Of a DNA stretch of 32,306 nt, positions 8,868 through 16,225 are shown piece by piece (positions within the stretch are counted from its first letter, which is position 1; each line of letters opens with the position of its first letter). The notes below the pieces were generated by a model. That model made no database searches. It had not been told where the DNA came from and worked only from the letters and a program-made list of their open reading frames with translations. The position numbers and the translations under genes were made by a program. The stretch is from Virgisporangium ochraceum (GTDB lineage Bacteria > Actinomycetota > Actinomycetes > Mycobacteriales > Micromonosporaceae), in the NCBI RefSeq assembly GCF_016863655.1, contig NZ_BOPH01000131.1, forward strand, positions 1 to 32,306, in the 5' to 3' direction.

Positions 8868-9308
8868 TCATCGGCTCCACTGCGTGATCGTCACCGTGGT
8901 GCCCTTGCCGACGTCGGACTCGATGCTGAACTCGTCGACCAGCCGGCGGCTGCCGGGCAGGCCGAGGCCGAGGCTGTCGGCCGTGCTGAAGCCGTCGCGC
9001 ATCGCGGCCTCCATGTCCTCGATTCCCGGTCCCTCGTCGCGGAACGTCGCGCGGACGCCGCGCCGGCCGTTCACCTCGGTCGACTCGATCGTCGCGACGC
9101 CCTGGCCGTGGGTGGCGTACTTGAAGATGTTCCGGGCCAGTTCGCTGCCGGCCGTGACGAACTTGGTGGCGGCCGTCAGGTTCAGGCCCGCCTCCTTCGC
9201 CTCCGACCGCAGGACGGCCCTGACCTTCAGCAGGTCGGCCTCGGCCGCGATCTGCACGGTGAGTGTCGTGGTTGCCCGGGGGTCGGCGAAGTCAGTGGAC
9301 GTACTCAT
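8868..9308 (-). CDS. rsbT: RsbT-like serine/threonine kinase (GHKL anti-sigma type)
   Basis: A 146-residue cytoplasmic kinase. It shows the complete RsbT/RsbW ATP-binding fold: N-box GSELARNIFKYA, G1 DEGPGIED and G2 SLGLGLPGSRRL. In stressosomes RsbT phosphorylates RsbR and RsbS, is released, and switches on a downstream phosphatase or kinase. The ATG at 9308 lies inside the end of the RsbS gene, giving a 17-nt overlap, so the two are very probably made in a coupled way. The first ~15 residues (STSTDFADPRATTT) are poorly conserved in character, and a slightly later start cannot be excluded. The alternative, an RsbW-type anti-sigma factor, is less likely because it sits directly behind an RsbS-type STAS protein and no sigma factor is nearby. 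Confidence 0.87.
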   Translation of the reverse strand: MSTSTDFADPRATTTLTVQIAAEADLLKVRAVLRSEAKEAGLNLTAATKFVTAGSELARNIFKYATHGQGVATIESTEVNGRRGVRATFRDEGPGIEDMEAAMRDGFSTADSLGLGLPGSRRLVDEFSIESDVGKGTTVTITQWSR

Positions 9309-9663
9309 CGCGACGTCCGCGTAGCCGCGCCATGCCCTGCTCCGCTGTGAGTGCCGTGTCGACGTGCCGCAGCGGCACGCCCAGTTCGACGAGTGTGATC
9401 GCGACGGCCGGTTGCACGCCGACGATCGTGGCGTCCGCCCCGAGCAGCCGGATCATCGCGACGATCCGCGAGATGACACGCGCCACGAACGAGTCGACGA
9501 CCGACAGGCCGCTGACGTCGATCAGCGCACCCCGGGCCGAGGTTCGCGCCACCTCCCGGGTGACCTCGCGCTCGATCTCCTCCACGGTGGCGTCCTCGAG
9601 GTCGCCCTGGAGCATGACGAGCAGGTTGTCGCCCATGCGCATGATCGGGACCAGCTCAGCCAT
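9292..9663 (-). CDS. rsbS: RsbS-like STAS-domain stressosome scaffold
   Basis: A single STAS domain of 123 residues. The segment IDVSGLSVVDSFVAR places Ser58 where B. subtilis RsbS carries its phosphorylated Ser (in IIDSF), and GVQPAVAITLVELGV matches the following conserved helix of RsbS. In the stressosome, RsbS and RsbR together form the shell that holds RsbT until RsbS is phosphorylated. The start ATG 9663 overlaps the end of the RsbR-like gene by 8 nt, and its own end overlaps rsbT by 17 nt. Unlike an RsbV-type anti-anti-sigma factor, it sits between an RsbR-like and an RsbT-like gene and keeps the DSF motif, so RsbS is the better name. Confidence 0.88.
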   Translation of the reverse strand: MAELVPIMRMGDNLLVMLQGDLEDATVEEIEREVTREVARTSARGALIDVSGLSVVDSFVARVISRIVAMIRLLGADATIVGVQPAVAITLVELGVPLRHVDTALTAEQGMARLRGRRDEYVH

Positions 9664-10855
9664 GGCTGGCCACCGGCGTGTCGCGGTCCCGCACCGGTGC
9701 GGCGCCCACCATCATGAGCGCCAGCTGCAGGGCCTCCCGCAGGTTGCTGCGGCTGCGCAGCGACCCGAGGTCGATGCCCAGGTGCACGATCGCCTGCGCG
9801 GTCTCGGGCCGCACGCCGCTCAGGATGCTGGTGGCGCCCATGAGCCGGGCCGCCTCGACGGTCTTGAGCAGGTGCTGGGCGACCTCGGTGTCGACCGCCG
9901 GCACGCCGCTGACGTCGAGGATGGCCACCTCGGCCTGGTAGTAGGTGACCTTGTCGAGCAGACCCTCGGTGAGACGGGCGGCGCGGGCGCTGTCGAGCGT
10001 CCCGATGATCGGCAGGACGAGGACCTTGTCCCAGACCTGGATGACCGGCGTCGACAGCTCCAGGATCTCCTCCTGCTGCCGCTGGAGCAGTTGCTCCTGC
10101 GCGCGCCGCTCGGAGAGGTCGCGGCCGACGGAGACGAACCCGATCACCTCTTCGGAGTCGTCGCGGATCGGGCTGATGATCGTGCTGCCCCAGAACCGGC
10201 TGCCGTCCTTGCGGACCCGCCAGCCCTCGGTCTCCAGCCGTCCCTGGCGCACCGCCTTGGCCATCTCGCGCTCGGGGACGCCGTTGCGGACGTCGTCCTC
10301 CGGGTAGAACGCGCTCACGTGGTGGCCGACGATCTCGCTGGCCTTGTAGCGTTTCAGCTTCTCCGCGCCGGGGCTCCACGACCGGATCACGCCCTCGGTG
10401 TCGAGGCGGATCACCTCGTAGTCGGTGATGGCGTCGAGCATCCGCTCGACCGCGCGCATCTCCAGCTCCTGGTCGCGCCGGTCGCTGTGGTCGCGGGTGA
10501 CGCGGACGTACCCGTGCAGCGTTCCGCCGTGTCCGCGGATCGGGGTGAGGGTGATGCTCGCCCAGAACCGCGTGCCGTCCTTGCGGACCCGCCAGCCCTC
10601 CATGACGCACCGGCCGGTCTCGGCGGCCGTCTTCAGGTCCTGGGCCGGCTTGCCGGCCTTGATGTCCTCTTCGGGGTAGAAGACGCTGTTCGGTCGGCCG
10701 ATGACCTCGTCGGCGGAGTACCCGGACAGCCGTGCGGCACCCTCGTGCCAGGTGCGCACGTGCCCGGTGTCGTCAAGTCGGATCACCTCGTAGTCGGAGA
10801 TGCTGTCGATCATCTGCTGGTAGAAGGCCAGCTCGCCGTCGACCGCGACCTGCAT
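9656..10855 (-). CDS. rsbR: RsbR-like stressosome sensor with tandem PAS domains and C-terminal STAS
   Basis: The protein has 399 residues from the ATG at 10855. An in-frame GTG at 10879 would add eight residues, but the ATG has a strong GGGGGAGG ribosome site 5 nt upstream, so I chose it. Two PAS domains (about 12-125 and 135-250) share the stretch GWRVRKDG and surrounding sequence and look like a tandem duplication. A short charged helix follows, with the STAS domain at about 275-380. STAS segment LDVSGVPAVDT has Ser where B. subtilis RsbRA has phospho-Thr171; the position matching Thr205 (PETAQAIVHLG) reads Ala. PAS domains replace the globin-like sensor domain of Bacillus RsbR proteins, so light, redox or a small ligand could be sensed; no cofactor residue can be named with confidence. 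First gene of the six-gene operon. Confidence 0.87.
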   Translation of the reverse strand: MQVAVDGELAFYQQMIDSISDYEVIRLDDTGHVRTWHEGAARLSGYSADEVIGRPNSVFYPEEDIKAGKPAQDLKTAAETGRCVMEGWRVRKDGTRFWASITLTPIRGHGGTLHGYVRVTRDHSDRRDQELEMRAVERMLDAITDYEVIRLDTEGVIRSWSPGAEKLKRYKASEIVGHHVSAFYPEDDVRNGVPEREMAKAVRQGRLETEGWRVRKDGSRFWGSTIISPIRDDSEEVIGFVSVGRDLSERRAQEQLLQRQQEEILELSTPVIQVWDKVLVLPIIGTLDSARAARLTEGLLDKVTYYQAEVAILDVSGVPAVDTEVAQHLLKTVEAARLMGATSILSGVRPETAQAIVHLGIDLGSLRSRSNLREALQLALMMVGAAPVRDRDTPVASHG

Positions 10856-10860
10856 GTGCG

Positions 10861-10868
10861 CCTCCCCC
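10861..10868 (-). promoter_or_regulatory. Strong ribosome binding site for the rsbR-like gene
   Basis: On the minus strand this reads GGGGGAGG, five bases before the ATG at 10855. It decides the start against the upstream in-frame GTG at 10879, which has no such site. Confidence 0.75.
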
Positions 10869-10915
10869 GGGGCAAGCACTACAAGCTATCAAGAGATTAC
10901 TTAACGTTACCGCTG
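10869..10915 (-). promoter_or_regulatory. AT-rich upstream region of the stressosome operon, probable promoter zone
   Basis: This short stretch is much richer in A and T than anything around it and sits just upstream of the first stressosome gene. On the minus strand it contains GTAACGTTA and, further down, a TAGCTT that fits a TANNNT -10 box, but no good -35 box is at 16-18 nt. The whole gap between rsbR and the priA stop (10856-11154) otherwise shows only the hairpin at 11115-11147. The exact promoter and sigma type are not resolved. Confidence 0.3.
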
Positions 10916-11114
10916 AGCCTAGCAGCGTGGTGTGGCGCGATCAGCCGAACGACCGCACCGACCGGTGTCGTCCGGTTCGGTGGTTCCGGGTGGTGATCGA
11001 ACGATTCCGGGTTCCGGCCCGTGACAACGGCGATCGAGCGACGCACTGTGGAGACACGGCAGGCCGGACTCCTGCTCGGCCCCCGGGCCGACCGGCCGGC
11101 CGGAGTCCGGGTGT

Positions 11115-11147
11115 GCGGCGGGGAAGCTTCCCTGGTCACTCCGCCGC
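11115..11147 (-). terminator. Candidate terminator hairpin after priA
   Basis: GCGGCGG at 11115-11121 pairs with CCGCCGC at 11141-11147, and the loop contains the perfect 12-bp palindrome GGGAAGCTTCCC (11121-11132), which could form instead. The structure starts 8 bp beyond the priA stop. There is no U-run, as is common for actinobacterial terminators, so function is uncertain. Confidence 0.4.
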
Positions 11148-11154
11148 GCACCCC

Positions 11155-13440
11155 TCACAGCAGTTCGAGCGGGTCCACCTGCACCCGCACCGTCCCCGGG
11201 GTCTTGCGCGCGCTGCGGACGGCGACCGCCGTCTTCAACGCCGCCGCGAGCGCCGCACCGGCCGACCGTGACGTGCGCACCAGGATCCGCTCCTGCCCCT
11301 CCTCGCCGGTGTCGACCGGACCGAGCAGGTCGGCGCCGTCCGGCAGCTCGGTCGCGGCCACCAGGTCGGCGACGGCGTCGGCCGGACCGGTCAGCGACGC
11401 GATCCGGGCCGCCGGCGGGAACCCGAGCTCGCGGCGCTCGGCCAGCTCGCGGGCGGCGAGCCAGGCCGCGTCCCACCGGACCAGCGCCTGCACCGTGGCC
11501 AACCCGCCCTCGGCGACGACCACCACCTGCCCGCCCTCGTGGGCCGGCCGGGCCAGCGCCGCGGCGGCGAACCAGCGTCTCGTGGCCTCTTCGGTGGCGC
11601 GGAGGTCGGCGCGGGTCAGCAGCGCCCAGGAGTCGAGCAGCAGCACCGCACCGTAGCCGCCGTCGGCGATCGGTTCCGCCCCCGGCGTGCACACCACCAC
11701 GGCCGGCTCCCCCGGGACGGTCGCCAGCACCGCGTCCCGGCCCGACGTGCGTACCGGCGCGCCCGCGAACGCGCGTCCCAGCTCTTCGGCCGTTCGACGG
11801 GCACCGACCACCGACGCCCGCAACCGGCGGTCGCCGCAGGTCTCGCAGGCGTGGTCGGCGGCGGGATGGCCGCACCAGCGGCAGCCCGGGATGCCGGTAC
11901 CGCTCGACAACGCGAGCGGCCCCTGGCACCGCCGGCACCGGGCCGGCGTACCGCACCGGGCACAGGCGACGGATGGCACGTACCCCCGGCGTGGCACCTG
12001 GACCAGCACCGGCGCCCCGGCGGCCAGCGCCGCGCGGGCCGCTTTCCAGGCCACGGTCGGCAGGCGGGCCGAGCCGGCGGCGGGGTCGTTGTCGTCGCCG
12101 ACGGGCACCACGCGCGGGGCCCGGTCCCGGACGGCGGCCCGGTCGGCGACGAGGTCGTGCGCCCAGCCGGCCTCGACCAGCTGCTGCGCCTCGGCGGTGC
12201 GGGTGAACCCGCCCACCAGGGCGGCGCAGCCGGTCTGTTCGGCGCGGGTCAGCAGCACCTGCCGGGCGTGCGGGTACGGCGCGCGGGGCTCGGCGTGCAG
12301 GTCGTCGCCGTCGTCCCAGATCACCACGAGACCGAGGTTCTCCACCGGCGCGAGCGCCGCCGCCCGCGTCCCGGTGACGATGCGCACCGTGCCCCGTGCG
12401 GCGGCGAGGAACCGCCGGTACCGCTCGGCGGGCCCGAGGGCCGCGTTGAGCGCGACGTGCTGTCCGGGGCCGCCGAGCTTCGCGGTGAGCGCCGCGTCGA
12501 GGCGGTCGAGGTCCCGCGCGTCGGCGACGACGGCCAGCGCCCCTCTGCCGGTGGAGTGCACGGCGGCGATGGCGTCGGCGACCCTGGCCGGCCAGTCCTC
12601 GCCGGGCAGCGCCCCCCAGACGGCGCGGGGCGCCCGCCCGTCGCGGAGCGCCCGGAGGAAGGCCGCGCCGGCGCGGTACCGGTCCCAGCCGGGGCCGTCT
12701 GTCGACGACGCTCTATCCAGTGCGGATTCCGGGGCGGATGGTGCCCCGGATAGAGCGTCGTCTGTGTGTGCCTGGGGGTGGGGTGTCTCTGCCCCGGCGC
12801 GGGCTGCTTCCACCCGGGCGTGTCGGGGCGGCACGGCGAGCCGCAGCACGTCGGCGTGCGTGCCCGCGTACCGGTCGGCCACCAGGCGGCACAGGTCCGC
12901 CACCTCCGGCGTCAGCACCCGCTCCGCGGACACGACCCGGTCGAGGTAGGCGAGCCGCCCGTCGTGCTCGGAGCGCTCCATCCGCTCCAGCAGGAACCCG
13001 CCGACGAGCTGGCCCGCGAACCGCACCCGTACCCGCACCCCGGGCTGCGCGGCCACGTCGTCGGCGGCGGCGACCAGGTAGTCGAAGGGGCGGTCGAGGT
13101 GCGGCAGCCCGACCTCGACGACGACCCGCGCGACGGGCGCCACCGCCGCCGGCTCCTTGTCGGGCTTCGCCCGCGGCGCGGACCGCGGCGCCCCCTTCTT
13201 CCGCGACGCGCTCCTGGCCAACGCCCGCGCCGCCGCACTCGCCCCCGAACCCGCCGCCCCCGAAGCCGGCGCCCCGGAAGCTGCCGCACTCGCCCCCGGC
13301 GCCCCGGAACCTGCCGCCCCGGAAGCCGCCCCACCCGGAACCGCCGTGCCCGAAGCAGCCCCGCCCGACCCAGCCCCACCCGACGCAGAAGCCTCCGGTG
13401 CCGGTTCCGGCGCCGGAGGCTCTACGTCGAAAAGGTCCAA
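11155..13440 (-). CDS. priA: Primosomal replication restart protein PriA, actinobacterial helicase-deficient form
   Basis: 761 residues from TTG 13440, 9 nt after the metK stop. Residues 1-100 are a low-complexity Ala/Gly/Ser/Pro stretch. The DNA-binding domain begins around VARVVVEVGLPHLDRPFDYLV. Residues 227-246 are encoded by the palindromic repeat at 12704-12762. The helicase region lacks a Walker A (WGALPGEDWP where GSGKT is expected) and has WDDGDD instead of DEEH, which is usual for actinobacterial PriA and not a sign of decay. Eight cysteines at about 492-538 form the two-zinc cluster (CARC, CRRC, CRWC, CETC). It likely acts in reloading the replisome through DNA and protein binding, not unwinding. 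An alternative start is GTG 13143, preceded by AAGGAG at 9 nt, giving 662 residues that begin at the conserved domain; I cannot decide between them from sequence alone. Confidence 0.88.
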   Translation of the reverse strand: MDLFDVEPPAPEPAPEASASGGAGSGGAASGTAVPGGAASGAAGSGAPGASAAASGAPASGAAGSGASAAARALARSASRKKGAPRSAPRAKPDKEPAAVAPVARVVVEVGLPHLDRPFDYLVAAADDVAAQPGVRVRVRFAGQLVGGFLLERMERSEHDGRLAYLDRVVSAERVLTPEVADLCRLVADRYAGTHADVLRLAVPPRHARVEAARAGAETPHPQAHTDDALSGAPSAPESALDRASSTDGPGWDRYRAGAAFLRALRDGRAPRAVWGALPGEDWPARVADAIAAVHSTGRGALAVVADARDLDRLDAALTAKLGGPGQHVALNAALGPAERYRRFLAAARGTVRIVTGTRAAALAPVENLGLVVIWDDGDDLHAEPRAPYPHARQVLLTRAEQTGCAALVGGFTRTAEAQQLVEAGWAHDLVADRAAVRDRAPRVVPVGDDNDPAAGSARLPTVAWKAARAALAAGAPVLVQVPRRGYVPSVACARCGTPARCRRCQGPLALSSGTGIPGCRWCGHPAADHACETCGDRRLRASVVGARRTAEELGRAFAGAPVRTSGRDAVLATVPGEPAVVVCTPGAEPIADGGYGAVLLLDSWALLTRADLRATEEATRRWFAAAALARPAHEGGQVVVVAEGGLATVQALVRWDAAWLAARELAERRELGFPPAARIASLTGPADAVADLVAATELPDGADLLGPVDTGEEGQERILVRTSRSAGAALAAALKTAVAVRSARKTPGTVRVQVDPLELL
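12704..12762. repeat. Palindromic repeat element, copy inside priA
   Basis: A perfect 15-bp inverted repeat (GACGACGCTCTATCC at 12704-12718, complement at 12748-12762) encloses a 29-bp core with an inner hairpin (CCGGGGC 12729-12735, GCCCCGG 12743-12749). It matches the intergenic copy at 3796-3856 over 60 aligned bases without gaps, including 25 identical bases from the left arm into the core. Read in the priA frame it encodes about 20 residues (DDALSG...ALDRASS) with no stop. It lies in the variable linker between the N-terminal DNA-binding domain and the helicase-like domain. Confidence 0.88.
13391..13420. other. Strong GC hairpin at the metK-priA junction
   Basis: A 14-bp stem with one mismatch and a 2-base loop (GCCTCCGG... 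to ...CCGGAGGC) starts about 30 nt after the metK stop and just inside the annotated priA start. It could weaken transcription or translation from metK into priA. No U-run follows. It may also be a by-product of the repetitive Gly/Ala/Pro codons. Confidence 0.5.
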
Positions 13441-13449
13441 GCCGAACGG

Positions 13450-14643
13450 CTACGCGTTCGCGGCGCTCTTCAGGTCGGCAGCGCGGTCGGTGCGCTCCCA
13501 CGTGAACCCGGCCAGCTCGCGGCCGAAGTGACCGTAGGCCGCGGTCTGCTGGTAGACCGGGTTGAGCAGGTCGAGATCGCGGATGATGGCGGCCGGGCGC
13601 AGGTCGAAGACCTGGTTGATCGCCTTCTCGATGGCCTCGACGGCCACGTTCTCGGTGCCGAACGTCTCGACGAACAGGCTCACCGGGTGGGCCTTGCCGA
13701 TCGCGTAGGCGACCTGCACCTCGCAGCGCTCGGCGAGACCGGCGGCCACGACGTTCTTGGCGACCCAGCGCATCGCGTAGGCGGCGGAGCGGTCGACCTT
13801 CGACGGGTCCTTGCCGGAGAACGCGCCACCGCCGTGGCGGGCGTAGCCGCCGTAGGTGTCGACGATGATCTTGCGGCCGGTGAGGCCGGCGTCGCCCATG
13901 GGACCGCCGATCTCGAAGCGGCCGGTGGGGTTGACCAGCAGCTTGTAGCCCTCGGTGTCGAGCTGCAGGCCGGCCATCTCGGGGGCGATCACGTGGTCGT
14001 TCACATCGGGCGTGAGCAGCGACTCGAGCGAGATGTCGGGCGCGTGCTGGCTGGAGACCACGACGGTGTCGAGCCGCACCGGCTTCAGGCCGTCGTACTC
14101 GATGGTGACCTGGGTCTTGCCGTCGGGACGCAGGTACGGCACGGTGCCGTCCTTGCGCACCGCGGTGAGACGGCGCGCCAGCCGGTGCGCGAGCGCGATC
14201 GGCAGCGGCATCAGCTCGGGCGTCTCGGAGCAGGCGAAGCCGAACATCATGCCCTGGTCGCCGGCGCCCTGTGTGTCGAGCGGGTCGGCGGCCTCGCCGC
14301 TGCGCTTCTCGATAGCGGTGTCGACGCCCTGCGCGATGTCGGGCGACTGCGACCCGATCGACACGCTGACGCCGCACGACGCGCCGTCGAAGCCCTTCTT
14401 CGACGAGTCGTAGCCGATGTTGAGGATCGTCTCCCGCACGATCGCCGGGATGTCGGCGTACGCGCTGGTGGTGACCTCGCCGGCGACGTGCACCTGGCCG
14501 GTGGTGATCAGCGTCTCCACCGCGACGCGGCTGCGGGGATCGGCGCCGATCAACGCGTCAAGAATGCCGTCACTGATCTGATCAGCGATCTTGTCCGGGT
14601 GGCCTTCGGTGACCGACTCGGACGTAAAGAGGCGCCGTGCCAC
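13450..14643 (-). CDS. metK: S-adenosylmethionine synthetase
   Basis: Makes S-adenosylmethionine from methionine and ATP in the cytoplasm, as a tetramer using Mg and K ions. The 397-residue length is typical. Diagnostic motifs are SVTEGHPDKIADQISD at the N-terminus, QGAGDQGMMFG in the middle and the P-loop-like GGGAFSGKDPSKVDRSAAY. The start GTG 14643 has a GAGGGAG ribosome site 5 nt upstream. It lies 50 bp after coaBC on the same strand and 9 bp before priA. The short gap upstream leaves no room for a separate SAM riboswitch, so expression probably follows the upstream block. Confidence 0.97.
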   Translation of the reverse strand: MARRLFTSESVTEGHPDKIADQISDGILDALIGADPRSRVAVETLITTGQVHVAGEVTTSAYADIPAIVRETILNIGYDSSKKGFDGASCGVSVSIGSQSPDIAQGVDTAIEKRSGEAADPLDTQGAGDQGMMFGFACSETPELMPLPIALAHRLARRLTAVRKDGTVPYLRPDGKTQVTIEYDGLKPVRLDTVVVSSQHAPDISLESLLTPDVNDHVIAPEMAGLQLDTEGYKLLVNPTGRFEIGGPMGDAGLTGRKIIVDTYGGYARHGGGAFSGKDPSKVDRSAAYAMRWVAKNVVAAGLAERCEVQVAYAIGKAHPVSLFVETFGTENVAVEAIEKAINQVFDLRPAAIIRDLDLLNPVYQQTAAYGHFGRELAGFTWERTDRAADLKSAANA

Positions 14644-14693
14644 AGTGCTCCCTCGTGATGGATGAATGCTCCGGAAGAGTCTACGGTGCAGGC

Positions 14694-15911
14694 CTACGCG
14701 GCGGGACCCGACCCTTGTGTGAGCCGCGAAACTGCCTGGTCGAGAACGGAGTCGGCCAGGTCGTCCTTCGACCCGTCCTCTACTACCGCGACCTGACCAC
14801 CGGGGTCGAGCACCGTCGCGGCGTTCGTGTCGGCGCCGAACGTGCGGCCGCCGCTCACGTCGTTGAGCACGATGAGGTCGGCGCCCTTGCGCGCGAGCTT
14901 CTCGCGGGCGTTCGCCAGCGCCGCGTCGCCGCCGGCGGTCTCGGCCGCGAACACCACGAGCACCTGCCCGGCCGGCTTCTTCGCTCCGAGCTCGGCCGCG
15001 ATGTCGGGGTTCAGCGCCAGCTCGATCGGCGGCGCCGCGCCGTCGTGCGTCTTCTTGATCTTCTGGGACGCGATGCGCGCGGGCCGGAAGTCGGCCGGCG
15101 CGGCGGCCATCACGACCACGTCGGCGTCAGCGGCGGCCGCGACCGTGGCCTGGCGCAGCTCCTCGGTGGTCTCGACCCGCACGACCTCGACGCCGGCCGG
15201 GTCGGGCAGCGTCACGTTGGCCGCGACCAGCGTCACCGACGCCCCGCGGGCCAGTGCGGCCCGGGCGAACGCGTACCCCTGCTTGCCCGAGGAGCGGTTG
15301 CCGATGAAGCGCACCGGGTCGAGCGGTTCGCGGGTGCCACCGGCGGTGACCACCACCCGGCGCCCGGCCAGGTCCGGTGGCCTGCCGGCGCGGCGCAGCA
15401 GCGCCAGTGCGGCGGCGAAGATCCCGGGTGGCTCGGGCAACCGGCCCTTGCCGGTGTCCTTGCCGGTGAGCCGACCGACGGCGGGTTCCAGCACGGTCGC
15501 GCCCCGGGCCCGCAACGTCGCGACGTTGGCCTGCGTGGCCGGGTGCTCCCACATCTCGGTGTGCATCGCCGGCGCGTAGAGCGTGGGACAGCGGGCCGTG
15601 AGCAGCGTGTTGGTGAGCAGGTCGTCGGCGAGGCCGTTCGCGGCGCGGGCCAGCAGGTCGGCGGTCGCGGGGGCCACCACGACGAGAGAGGCCGCACGCC
15701 CGATCCGGACGTGCGGCACCTCGTGGACGTCGTGCCACACCTCGGTGGCGACGGGCTGCCCGGAGAGGGCGGCCCAGGTGGGCGCCCCGACGAACTCCAG
15801 GGCGGCCGCCGTGGGTACCACCCGCGTGGGGTGGCCCGACTCGGTGAACAGGCGCAGCAGCTCACACGCCTTGTAGGCGGCGATGCCGCCGCCTACCCCG
15901 AGGACGATCAA
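14694..15911 (-). CDS. coaBC: Bifunctional phosphopantothenoylcysteine decarboxylase / phosphopantothenate-cysteine ligase
   Basis: Catalyses two consecutive steps of coenzyme A synthesis: joining 4'-phosphopantothenate to cysteine with CTP, then FMN-dependent decarboxylation to 4'-phosphopantetheine. The frame is open further upstream, but the protein proper begins at LIVLGVGGGIAAYKA. I therefore place the start at TTG 15911, which lies one base beyond the rpoZ stop, giving 405 residues, the usual length. The CoaC half (to about 180) has the flavoprotein motif GGGIAAYKA and APAMHTEMWEHPA, with the substrate-binding Asn/Pro helix. The CoaB half has TAGGTREPLDPVRFIGNRSSGKQG and the lysine motif KKTHDG. 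The TTG start with almost no intergenic space suggests coupling to rpoZ. The exact start codon is moderately sure; the function is sure. Confidence 0.93.
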   Translation of the reverse strand: MIVLGVGGGIAAYKACELLRLFTESGHPTRVVPTAAALEFVGAPTWAALSGQPVATEVWHDVHEVPHVRIGRAASLVVVAPATADLLARAANGLADDLLTNTLLTARCPTLYAPAMHTEMWEHPATQANVATLRARGATVLEPAVGRLTGKDTGKGRLPEPPGIFAAALALLRRAGRPPDLAGRRVVVTAGGTREPLDPVRFIGNRSSGKQGYAFARAALARGASVTLVAANVTLPDPAGVEVVRVETTEELRQATVAAAADADVVVMAAAPADFRPARIASQKIKKTHDGAAPPIELALNPDIAAELGAKKPAGQVLVVFAAETAGGDAALANAREKLARKGADLIVLNDVSGGRTFGADTNAATVLDPGGQVAVVEDGSKDDLADSVLDQAVSRLTQGSGPAA

Positions 15912-15912
15912 C

Positions 15913-16179
15913 TCAGGCGGTCTCGACCGGCTCGGCCGTGAGGAGACCGGCGTTGATCTCGCGCATCGCGATGGAGAGCGGCTTCTCCTGCGGCGTGGTC
16001 TCGACCAGCGGGCCGACGTACTCGAGCAGGCCCTCGCCCAGCTGGCTGTAGTAGGCGTTGATCTGGCGGGCACGCTTGGCCGCGAAGATCACGAGGGCGT
16101 ACTTCGACGAGCTCTTCTCGAGCAGCTCGTCGATCGGCGGGTTGGTGATGCCTTCCGGATTGGCGACAGTTCCGGCCAC
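15913..16179 (-). CDS. rpoZ: RNA polymerase omega subunit
   Basis: Small subunit that helps fold and hold the beta-prime subunit of RNA polymerase. The 88 residues include the conserved DELLEKSSSKYALVIFAAKRARQINAYY core and the PLSIAMREINAG tail typical of actinobacterial omega. The start is GTG 16179; only a distant GAGG precedes it, so the ribosome site is weak. It sits between gmk and coaBC, the same order as in mycobacteria and streptomycetes. Confidence 0.96.
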   Translation of the reverse strand: MAGTVANPEGITNPPIDELLEKSSSKYALVIFAAKRARQINAYYSQLGEGLLEYVGPLVETTPQEKPLSIAMREINAGLLTAEPVETA

Positions 16180-16225
16180 GGGAGATCGAACCTCAAATCA
16201 GAGCTTGTCAAGAAAGTGCGGGAGA

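Noticed and set aside
9292..9663. The STAS protein as an RsbV-type anti-anti-sigma factor.
   Set aside because: Its DSF motif, its QPAVAITL segment and its place between RsbR and RsbT match RsbS, and there is no sigma factor or RsbW next to it.
10856..10879. An upstream GTG start for the RsbR-like gene.
   Set aside because: The ATG at 10855 has a near-ideal ribosome site that lies inside the longer form's coding sequence; the GTG has none.
3796..12762. The two palindromic repeats as a CRISPR or integron attachment-site array.
   Set aside because: Only two copies 8.9 kb apart, no regular spacers, no cas or integrase gene, and no attC-type core site.
11155..13440. priA as a decaying pseudogene because Walker A and DEEH are missing.
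   Set aside because: Loss of these motifs is known for actinobacterial PriA; the frame is intact and the zinc cluster is complete.
14644..14693. A SAM riboswitch in front of metK.
   Set aside because: Only 50 bp separate it from coaBC and no SAM-type fold could be recognised there.
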